Source: Salinisphaera sp. UBA6602
GTDB taxonomy: Bacteria > Pseudomonadota > Gammaproteobacteria > Nevskiales > Salinisphaeraceae
Assembly: GCA_002433465.1 (NCBI GenBank)
Contig: DJIE01000036.1
Coordinates: 465-8,517 of the forward strand
Length of the DNA stretch: 8,053 bases
Reading direction: 5' to 3'
The notes under the pieces were generated by a model. The model was given only the letters and a program-made list of their open reading frames with translations, had not been told where the DNA came from and did not search any database. Of this stretch, positions 1 through 5,067 are shown piece after piece (position 1 is the stretch's first letter; every line of letters begins with the position of its first letter). The position numbers and the translations under genes are program-made.

Positions 1-1254
1 GAAGGTTTCGACCATCTGCACCACCAGCTTGCGCCCGCGCGCCATCGGGTCGGTGCTGGGGGCGAGATCGGCCCAGGCCGGCGTGGCATGGCGACGCCCG
101 CGCGCGTCGCAGCCCAGATTGGGGGCGCCGCCGAAGCCGGATACCCGCGACGTGGTGACCGTCGAGGAGTTCCCGTCGCCGTCCATTTGCAGCGTGGAGC
201 CGATGAACATATCCGCGGCATAGTGGCCGGCAAGCTGACAGAACGCCCGATTGGAACGCAGCGAGCCATCCGCGCCGGTGAAGAACACGTCCGGCCGGGC
301 CGCGACATAGTTTTCCATGCCCAGTTCGGTGCCGAAGCAGTGCACCGTTTCCACCCAGCCGGATTCGATCGCCGGAATAAGCGTGGGGTGGGGATTGAGC
401 ACCCAGTTCTTCACGATCTTGCCGCGCAGACCGAGTTTTTCGCCATAGGTCGGCAACAACAGTTCGATGGCCGCGGTATTGAAGCCGATGCCGTGGTTGA
501 GCGACTGCACGCCGTGCTCGGCATAGATGCCCTTGAGCGCCATCATCGCCATGAAGATCTGGACGTCGGTGATATGGCGCGGGTCGCGGGTGAACAGCGG
601 CTCGATATAGAACGGCTTGTCGGCCTGTACGACCACGTCCACCCAGGAGCCAGGGATATCGACACGGTCGAGCTGCGATACGTCGTCGACGATGTCGTTG
701 GCCTGGGCGATGACGATACCGCCCGAGAAGGCCGCGGCTTCCACCAGCGCCGGCGTGTCTTCGGTCGAGGGCCCGGTATAGAGATTGCCGTCGCGGTCGG
801 CCTTGAAGGCGGCGGTAAGCACGACCTTGGGGATCAGGTCCACGAACAGGCGCGCATACAGTTCGATATAGGTATGGATTGCACCCACCTCGATCGTGCC
901 GTCCATCATCAGCGCGCCGATACGATGGCTCTGGGTGCCGGAAAAAGCGAAGTCCAGTTTGCGCGCGATGCCTTTTTCGAACACCGCCAGATGCTCGGGC
1001 CGGCCGACGCTGGGCTGGATCATGTGCAGATCGTGGATGCGCTCGGGGTCGAGCTCCGCCAGCGCCCGCGACAGGAAATCGGCCTGCTTCTGGTTGTTGC
1101 CCTCCGCGATCACCCGATCGCCCGGCGCGATGAGCGCATACAGGGCATCGGTGATGCGCTCGGCCGGCAGCTGTTTGCCGGTGAGCCACGGCGCAACCTG
1201 CCCGATGCGGGCCTGCTTGTCGTCGCGGCGCGTTGTCCATTGGCGTTGTGTCAT
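1..1254 (-). CDS. mdcA: Malonate decarboxylase alpha subunit MdcA (C-terminus cut by window edge)
   Basis: The reverse strand is open from the ATG at 1252-1254 to the window edge, giving 418 residues; the family is about 550 long, so roughly the last quarter is missing. MdcA is the acetyl-ACP:malonate ACP transferase of the cytosolic malonate decarboxylase complex. It moves malonate onto the thiol of the phosphoribosyl-dephospho-CoA group of MdcC before decarboxylation to acetyl-ACP and CO2. Stretches recalled as typical of MdcA are visible: EGNNQKQADFLSR (51-63), SVGRPEHLAVFEKGIARKLD (82-101), GNLYTGPSTEDTPAL (156-170), SLNHGIGFNTAAIELLLP (251-268), NPHPTLIPAIESGWVE (287-302) and SLRSNRAFCQLAG (331-343). 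The start is backed by AGGA placed 6 bases upstream. It is divergent from mdcR and is probably the first gene of an mdc operon continuing leftward. No frameshift is seen. Confidence 0.96.
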   Translation of the reverse strand, partial: MTQRQWTTRRDDKQARIGQVAPWLTGKQLPAERITDALYALIAPGDRVIAEGNNQKQADFLSRALAELDPERIHDLHMIQPSVGRPEHLAVFEKGIARKLDFAFSGTQSHRIGALMMDGTIEVGAIHTYIELYARLFVDLIPKVVLTAAFKADRDGNLYTGPSTEDTPALVEAAAFSGGIVIAQANDIVDDVSQLDRVDIPGSWVDVVVQADKPFYIEPLFTRDPRHITDVQIFMAMMALKGIYAEHGVQSLNHGIGFNTAAIELLLPTYGEKLGLRGKIVKNWVLNPHPTLIPAIESGWVETVHCFGTELGMENYVAARPDVFFTGADGSLRSNRAFCQLAGHYAADMFIGSTLQMDGDGNSSTVTTSRVSGFGGAPNLGCDARGRRHATPAWADLAPSTDPMARGRKLVVQMVETF

Positions 1255-1367
1255 AAGGGGTCCTGGCTTGCGCGGAGCACGCTCACGTTAGAATGCGCTA
1301 CGCACCGGTTCAATAAACCTGTTGTTTGCTTCGTTAACGTGGAACGGCAACGTCTCGGGGAATACCT
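1255..1367. promoter_or_regulatory. Divergent mdcA/mdcR control region
   Basis: These 113 bp separate the divergent mdcA and mdcR starts, the usual place where a LysR-type regulator binds and acts on both promoters. Seen directly: a perfect 7-bp inverted pair CACGTTA (1284-1290) and TAACGTG (1335-1341), 44 bp apart; between them the partly symmetric GGTTCAATAAACC (1307-1319, 4-bp arms) and the overlapping AAACCTGTTGTTT (1316-1328, 4-bp arms). This is the most AT-rich stretch nearby. Toward mdcA, TTTATT or TTGAAC could be a -35 and TTCTAA or TCTAAC a -10, but none is close to consensus, as expected for an activator-dependent promoter. Binding by MdcR is inferred from position; no known box was matched. 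Confidence 0.55.
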
Positions 1368-2270
1368 GTGAGCAGCGATGAAATCACTCTGCGCAAACTC
1401 GAGATCTTTCTCGTGTTCATGCGCGAACGCCATCTGGCGCGGGCCGCAGAGGCCTTGTCGTTGTCCAGCGTGTCGGTGCACAAGGCCATCCATTCGCTGG
1501 AAGCCGCCGTGGGCTGTCCGCTGTTCGCCCACCGCAGCCGCTCGCTCGAGCCGCTGGATTCGGCCTTCGTGCTCGAACGCCACGCCAGCGACATCATCGA
1601 ACGCATCCAGCGCAGCGTGGACGATACCCGCTCGGCGGCCGGCATCTCGCCCAGCATCTTTCGTATCGGCTCGCTCTACTCGCTCACCGTTGCCGTGGTG
1701 CCGCGCATCATCAACGCGCTCAAGGCCGAGGTGCCGGACTGCGATATCGAGCTGGTACTGGGCTCCAACGCCGATCTCGAAGACAAGCTTCAGGCCGGCG
1801 ATATCGACGCGGCGCTGATCTGCGTGCACGAGCTGAGCCGGCGTCGACATCGCATCGTCAAGACGCTGTTCGACGACGAAATCCATCTTGCCCAGGCCGC
1901 CGATGCCAAGTCCGCGGGCGATGCGCCGGTCGACCTGCGCCGCTACGACGGCGAGCCTTTCGTGATGCTGTCGCAGGAGTTTTCTACCGGACGCGACAGC
2001 TATCGCATGTTTCTGGAGGCCGGCATTACGCCTCGCGTAGCCCTGCGGGCCAACGACATATTCACGCTCACGAGCCTGGTCAAGGGCGGCGTGGGCCACG
2101 CCCTGCTGCCCAAACGCATCGACGACATCTACCCCGGCGCGCTGGCCTTCTCGCCTGTCGTCGAGAATCAGCGCGTCACCCAGACCATCGGCCTGTGCTA
2201 TCTGAAGTCGCGGCGCGCGGATGAACGCATCGCGGCCCTCGAAAAGGCCGCGATCGCGGTCACCGGCTAG
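1368..2270 (+). CDS. mdcR: LysR-type transcriptional regulator of malonate use, MdcR
   Basis: The 300-residue product has the LysR-type layout: an N-terminal winged helix-turn-helix (about 9-66, recognition helix near SSVSVHKAIHSLE, 33-45) and a periplasmic-binding-protein-like effector domain (about 92-295). It resembles Klebsiella MdcR as I recall it: the EITLRKLEIF start, SSVSVH in the HTH, GCPLFAH, the RIGSLYSLT opening of the effector domain, and NDIFTLTSLVKGGVGHALLP near the end. In known systems MdcR activates mdc transcription, probably in response to malonate or a derived metabolite. The start is GTG; CGGGGA lies about 7 bases upstream, and the protein begins where the homologue does. 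It is divergent from mdcA and convergent with madM. A general LysR annotation would be certain; the MdcR call adds similarity plus context. Confidence 0.92.
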   Translation: MSSDEITLRKLEIFLVFMRERHLARAAEALSLSSVSVHKAIHSLEAAVGCPLFAHRSRSLEPLDSAFVLERHASDIIERIQRSVDDTRSAAGISPSIFRIGSLYSLTVAVVPRIINALKAEVPDCDIELVLGSNADLEDKLQAGDIDAALICVHELSRRRHRIVKTLFDDEIHLAQAADAKSAGDAPVDLRRYDGEPFVMLSQEFSTGRDSYRMFLEAGITPRVALRANDIFTLTSLVKGGVGHALLPKRIDDIYPGALAFSPVVENQRVTQTIGLCYLKSRRADERIAALEKAAIAVTG

Positions 2271-2287
2271 CACGCCCGCCTTAGCCG
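2264..2287. repeat. Inverted repeat spanning both convergent stop codons
   Basis: CGGCTA (2264-2269) and TAGCCG (2282-2287) form a perfect 6-bp inverted repeat around a 12-base loop. It contains the mdcR stop TAG (2268-2270) and the madM stop TAA (2281-2283). There is no T-tract on either side, so it is not a classical intrinsic terminator. It might still slow polymerase or separate the convergent transcripts, or it may be chance, since both arms consist largely of stop-codon contexts. Confidence 0.3.
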
Positions 2288-3048
2288 CCGAGCAGCGCAC
2301 GCACCACCAGATACAGCACCGACGGCCCCAGCAGACAGCCCAGCCCGGTGTAGAAGGTCGCGGTCATCGCGCCGTAGGGCACCAGGCGCGCATCGGTGGC
2401 CGCCAGGCCGCCAGCCACGCCGCTGGTCGTGCCCATCATGCCGCCGAAAACGAGAGCGGCCGACGGATTGTTGAGCGATATCGAACGCGCCACGGCCGGC
2501 GTGATGATCATCACCGAGATGGACTTCACCAGCCCGATGGCGATAGAGAGCGCGATCAGGTCGGAGCTGGCACCGATCGCGCTGCCGGTCACCGGGCCGA
2601 CGATATAGGTCGCCGCCCCCGCGCCGATCGTGGTGACCGATACCGGGTCGGTATAGCCGAACGCATAGGCAATGGCCCCACCCAGCGCAAACGGCATGAT
2701 GATGCCTACGAACAAGGCGACCACGCCGTTGAGGCCGGCCTTGCGCAGCTCCTCCACGTCGACGCCGAAGGCCGTGGCGACGATGGCGAAATCGCGCAGC
2801 ATCGAGCCGCCCATCAACCCAAGGCCGGAAAACAGGGCCACGTCGGCCAGCCCGTCTTCGCCGCCGGTCGCCACCCCGCCGATATAGGACAACACCAGCC
2901 CGGCCGCGATGGCGATCGCGGAGCCGTGAATCCGCCCGCCGGTGAGGTGCTTGGATACGAGATTGCAGACCAGCATCAGCAGGCCCACCGCCGCAAAAGC
3001 GGTAATCAGGCCGTTGCTGGTGAATACGTCAACGAGGCGTTCATGCAT
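2281..3048 (-). CDS. madM: Malonate transporter subunit MadM
   Basis: A 255-residue, very hydrophobic protein with about seven or more predicted membrane segments (near 12-30, 42-60, 68-94, 107-130, 140-158, 163-184 and 225-250). It is rich in Gly and Ala, with motifs such as GLGLMGGSMLRDFAIVATA (75-93), GAGAATYIVGPVTGSAIGA (142-160) and FGGMMGTTSGVAGGLAATD (201-219) that I recognise from MadM of malonate-use clusters. MadL and MadM together form a cation-coupled malonate importer in the inner membrane, Na+-dependent in Malonomonas rubra. The ATG at 3046-3048 is chosen over an upstream in-frame ATG at 3133-3135. It matches the usual MadM length, overlaps the end of madL by 8 bp and has GGGGTGA about 5 bases upstream within madL. 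The overlap suggests translational coupling. Confidence 0.93.
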   Translation of the reverse strand: MHERLVDVFTSNGLITAFAAVGLLMLVCNLVSKHLTGGRIHGSAIAIAAGLVLSYIGGVATGGEDGLADVALFSGLGLMGGSMLRDFAIVATAFGVDVEELRKAGLNGVVALFVGIIMPFALGGAIAYAFGYTDPVSVTTIGAGAATYIVGPVTGSAIGASSDLIALSIAIGLVKSISVMIITPAVARSISLNNPSAALVFGGMMGTTSGVAGGLAATDARLVPYGAMTATFYTGLGCLLGPSVLYLVVRALLGG

Positions 3049-3451
3049 CGCGATCACCCCGCTCGGTTTCGATATCGTCCAGGGCCACCGCATACTTGCC
3101 CTGGCCCAGACGCGCAATGACCGGTACCAGCGCAAAGCTCACGGCCACCACGGCCAGGCCGCCCACCAGAGCGACCGGGCCACCGGTGACCGCGCCCACC
3201 ACGTTCTGGCTGGCCGCCATGGCCACCACGATCGGGATATACAGCGAACTCCAGAATTCGACGCCGCGCCGCGACGAGGTATCCAGGCAACCGGCTTTCT
3301 GTAGCCGGTAAACCACGAACACCAGCAGCAACATCGCAAGGCCTACGCCGCCGACGTTCGAACTCACGCCGATGGCCATGCCGATGAGCTCGCCGATGAT
3401 ATTGCCCGCGAGCATGCAGGCGGCCAGCAACGCCACACCATAAATGATCAT
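3041..3451 (-). CDS. madL: Malonate transporter subunit MadL
   Basis: A 136-residue membrane protein with four predicted transmembrane segments (about 2-20, 33-50, 67-87 and 92-114) and a short charged tail. Its MIIYGVALLAACMLAGNIIG start, the SSNVGGVGLAMLLL stretch and the SLYIPIVVAMAASQNVVGA segment fit MadL, the small partner of MadM in the malonate importer. It starts 3 bases after a very strong Shine-Dalgarno run (AGGAGGAG). Its TGA stop lies inside the first codons of madM, so both subunits should be made together. The promoter must lie in the gene-free stretch to the right (in window coordinates), but no clear sigma70 boxes stand out. In many Pseudomonas clusters these two genes close the mdc operon; here they form a separate unit on the far side of mdcR. 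Confidence 0.92.
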   Translation of the reverse strand: MIIYGVALLAACMLAGNIIGELIGMAIGVSSNVGGVGLAMLLLVFVVYRLQKAGCLDTSSRRGVEFWSSLYIPIVVAMAASQNVVGAVTGGPVALVGGLAVVAVSFALVPVIARLGQGKYAVALDDIETERGDRDA

Positions 3452-3474
3452 GGCTCCTCCTCTCGTTGTGTCAT
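3448..3474 (-). promoter_or_regulatory. madL ribosome-binding site inside a possible 8-codon leader frame
   Basis: Just upstream of madL an ATG (3472-3474) opens the frame MTQREEEP. Its TGA stop (3448-3450) overlaps the madL ATG as ATGA. The three GAG codons of this frame are the AGGAGGAG ribosome-binding site of madL. The first 11 bases, ATGACACAACG, are identical to the start of mdcA. The leader has no Shine-Dalgarno of its own, so translation of it is doubtful; the madL ribosome-binding site itself is clear. Confidence 0.45.
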
Positions 3475-3542
3475 TTTCGTTGTACGACGAGTGAACGACA
3501 GCCGCGTGCGCCCAATCAACGAATACTGTGTTAAGCGTCTTA

Positions 3543-3573
3543 GCCTGAATATAAATGCCTCGCTGAATCAGGC
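3543..3573. repeat. Inverted repeat upstream of madL
   Basis: GCCTGA (3543-3548) and TCAGGC (3568-3573) form a perfect 6-bp inverted pair with a 19-base AT-rich loop. An outer AAGC (3533-3536) can pair with GCTT (3574-3577) across a bulge. It lies about 90-120 bp upstream of the madL start, so it could be an operator or part of the madLM promoter region. There is no T-tract. Function is unknown. Confidence 0.3.
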
Positions 3574-3743
3574 GCTTGGAAGACCGTACCTACGACGATG
3601 GTCATAGGAAATACGCGCATTCGAGGCGATACCCGACGGTCGTTCGCCACGCCAACGCGTGGAATCAACGGTTCGGTATCACGCCGACAGGGGCTGCCGC
3701 CCATGAGCCGATCCGCCCCGGGCGCGGGCACGCAGTCTTTATC

Positions 3744-3782
3744 GGGGGCACCGGGCTTGGGGATTCGGTTCGGGGGATTCGG
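3744..3782 (+). repeat. G-run cluster with a 10-bp direct repeat
   Basis: Four runs of three or more G occur at 3744-3748, 3753-3755, 3759-3762 and 3772-3776, with loops of 4, 3 and 9 bases. This could fold as a G-quadruplex on the plus strand, though the last loop is long. Within it GGGGATTCGG occurs twice (3759-3768 and 3773-3782), 14 bp apart. It lies in the gene-free stretch, so it has no obvious target gene. Confidence 0.4.
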
Positions 3783-3983
3783 CCCTGGCGATATCGGCTT
3801 TCAGCACAGCAATAAAGATTGGCGCTGTGGCCAGCCTGGATGACGATCTTCGGTTGGCGACGAGAAGATGGCGCAGATGCGGCCGTGCCTCCGCCCGCGC
3901 TGGGCGCGACGCCGATGGTGCGCTGCGCTTATCCGGCCGAGAGGAAACGAGCTATTGGCTGCCTTCATCGCGTCGGGCGGCTC

Positions 3984-4005
3984 GGGGCACAGGCGGGGCA
4001 CAGGC
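3984..4005. repeat. Perfect 2 x 11 bp tandem repeat
   Basis: GGGGCACAGGC occurs twice head to tail without a mismatch (3984-3994 and 3995-4005). Eleven bases is not a multiple of three, which argues mildly against the stretch being coding. It probably arose by slippage, and copy number might vary among strains. Confidence 0.6.
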
Positions 4006-4136
4006 TTTTAGCCGGCCCACGGCGCTCTGCGGCGCGATACCCGGCACCGGCATCGCGGCTTGAAGCCGAAGCACGATGGCACGTCTGCCTGGGCCACACC
4101 ACCCTGGCCTTGCGAAACGCATTAATTACGCGCAAG

Positions 4137-4165
4137 AAAAAGGCCGCTCGATGAGCGGCCTTTTT
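4137..4165 (-). terminator. Two-way intrinsic terminator of tRNA-Ala
   Basis: GGCCGCTC (4142-4149) and GAGCGGCC (4153-4160) form a perfect 8-bp GC-rich stem with a 3-base loop, flanked by AAAAA on the left and TTTTT on the right. Read leftward it begins about 12 bases after the tRNA 3' end and ends in a five-T tract, so it is a textbook terminator for the tRNA. It should also work rightward, shielding the tRNA from anything read from the left. Confidence 0.92.
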
Positions 4166-4171
4166 GCAGAC

Positions 4172-4247
<76 letters not shown>

Positions 4248-4283
4248 AGATTCTGTGCCCGCATCCCTGCGAGCGAGCGGCGT

Positions 4284-4311
4284 ATGATAGCAGGCTTATG
4301 CCTGTTGCCAA
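4284..4311 (-). promoter_or_regulatory. Sigma70 promoter of tRNA-Ala
   Basis: On the reverse strand TTGGCA (4306-4311; consensus TTGACA) and TATCAT (4284-4289; consensus TATAAT) are separated by 16 bp. Each box differs from consensus at one base. The following ACGCCGCTCGC is a GC-rich discriminator, typical of stable-RNA promoters under stringent control. Transcription should start near 4277, about 30 bases before the mature tRNA. The -35 box lies within the first codons of the divergent gene at 4298. Confidence 0.75.
4291..4304. repeat. Palindrome containing the start codon
   Basis: CAGGC (4291-4295) and GCCTG (4300-4304) form a 5-bp inverted pair around TTAT; the ATG of the DUF2064 gene (4298-4300) lies in the loop and arm. 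The same bases are the spacer of the divergent tRNA promoter. A protein bound here would touch both units, or an RNA hairpin could hide the start codon. It may be chance. Confidence 0.4.
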
Positions 4312-5026
4312 CCCCCTTTTTTCTGCAAAGCCGCAAAGCCCGCCACGAGCGGATTTCGCGATCTGGGTGTTCGCCAAGACGCCGATCGTCGGCCAGTGCA
4401 AGACGCGCCTGGCGCGCCAGCTCGGTAACGTACGCGCGACGCGGCTGTATCGCGCGATGCTTGAACACGCGGTGGCCCGTGCCTGTGCCCTGGCGCCCGG
4501 CCGGGTGACGCTGGCCTGTTCACCAAGCCCGCGCCACCCCATGTTTGTACGTCTGGCCGCGCGTTATGGCGTCACACGACGGCGCCAGGCCAATGGGCCT
4601 CTCGGCTATCGCATGGCCCAGGGCGTACGTCAGGCCCTGCAAATGAGCGACCGGGTGATCCTCATGGGCACCGATCAACCTGAGCTTGAAGGTTCTTGGC
4701 TGGATCAGGCCCTCGCGCAGCTCAGGCACGGCCACAGCGCATGGCTAGCGCCCACACACGACGGCGGTTACTGGGCGATCGGGCTATGCCGGGCCAACGC
4801 CCGCGTTTTCCGTGGACCGGCGTGGAGTACCTCGCGGGTGGCGCGAACTACCCGAACGCGCGCTCTGGCTCTGGGGCTCGATCTCGAGCGCCTGCCCGCG
4901 CGCCGGGATATCGACGAGGGCCGGGATTGGCATCAGCTATCGCGGGGGCTGCGCGCCCCGCTGGCACGGGCGGCGAGCATGCCGGGGCTCGGAGCGCCCG
5001 GACCTTCTTACGATCCGGGCGAATAG
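4298..5026 (+). CDS. DUF2064 / TIGR04282 family GT-A-like glycosyltransferase
   Basis: The 242-residue product has the signature of the TIGR04282 (DUF2064) family, small proteins with a nucleotide-sugar transferase (GT-A) fold. Visible motifs are FAKTPIVGQCKTRLA (25-39, the nucleotide-binding loop, usual form FAKxPxxGxxKTRL), GTDQPEL (124-130, the acidic metal-binding motif), PTHDGGYWAIGL (152-163) and DIDEGRDW (204-211). Members are often annotated as rSAM/selenodomain-associated or arsenosugar-biosynthesis transferases; the reaction is not known for most, and no radical SAM or arsenic gene is seen here. A cytosolic role is likely. The ATG at 4298 has only a weak AGCAGG upstream and lies inside a palindrome (4291-4304). 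The motif starting at residue 25 fits this start. The -35 box of the divergent tRNA overlaps codons 3-5. It converges on the M14 peptidase gene, 41 bp apart. Confidence 0.85.
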   Translation: MPVANPLFSAKPQSPPRADFAIWVFAKTPIVGQCKTRLARQLGNVRATRLYRAMLEHAVARACALAPGRVTLACSPSPRHPMFVRLAARYGVTRRRQANGPLGYRMAQGVRQALQMSDRVILMGTDQPELEGSWLDQALAQLRHGHSAWLAPTHDGGYWAIGLCRANARVFRGPAWSTSRVARTTRTRALALGLDLERLPARRDIDEGRDWHQLSRGLRAPLARAASMPGLGAPGPSYDPGE

Positions 5027-5041
5027 CCGCCGCGCCACGCA

Positions 5042-5056
5042 GGCACGGCACGGCAC
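5042..5056. repeat. Three copies of the 5-mer GGCAC
   Basis: GGCAC is repeated three times without mismatch in the 41-bp gap between two convergent genes. No terminator-like hairpin with a T-tract is visible in this gap. The repeat probably reflects slippage. Confidence 0.5.
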
Positions 5057-5067
5057 AGGAGGCGCTC

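Larger units (their letters stand above)
3475..4136. other. Stretch without a supportable gene
   Basis: Between the madL leader and the tRNA terminator I see no gene I can support. The open frames here are at most about 110 codons, lack convincing ribosome-binding sites, are rich in Arg, Ala and Pro as expected from GC-rich noncoding DNA, and match no family I know. What it holds: the presumed madLM promoter region next to madL, an imperfect inverted repeat (3543-3573), G-runs with a 14-bp period repeat (3744-3782), a 6-bp inverted pair ATCTTC/GAAGAT (3846-3869), and an 11-bp tandem repeat (3984-4005). It abuts the 3' side of a tRNA gene, a common site of element integration, but no integrase, duplicated tRNA end or transposase is visible. 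Confidence 0.6.

Noticed and set aside
88..1371. 427-codon open frame on the plus strand opposite mdcA
   Set aside because: It is the antisense shadow of mdcA: His/Arg/Gly-rich composition, no family resemblance, while the opposite strand encodes a clear MdcA.
1251..2300. 349-codon reverse frame opposite mdcR
   Set aside because: Antisense shadow of a recognised LysR gene in GC-rich DNA; the translation has no recognisable domain.
2221..3120. 299-codon plus-strand frame opposite madM
   Set aside because: His/Arg/Asp-rich shadow; the reverse strand encodes a membrane protein with MadM motifs.
3133..3135. Upstream ATG as the start of madM
   Set aside because: It would add 29 residues wholly inside madL; the ATG at 3046-3048 fits the family length, has a ribosome-binding site and forms the usual short overlap.
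3598..3843. 81-codon frame in the gene-empty stretch
   Set aside because: No ribosome-binding site, Gly/Arg-rich low-complexity translation, spans the G-run repeat, and resembles nothing known to me.
3819..4154. Plus-strand frame ending in a LGHTTLA string that recalls a tyrosine-recombinase motif next to a tRNA
   Set aside because: No HxxR motif, catalytic Tyr or other integrase features; the string is too short, and the frame runs through the 11-bp tandem repeat and into the terminator.
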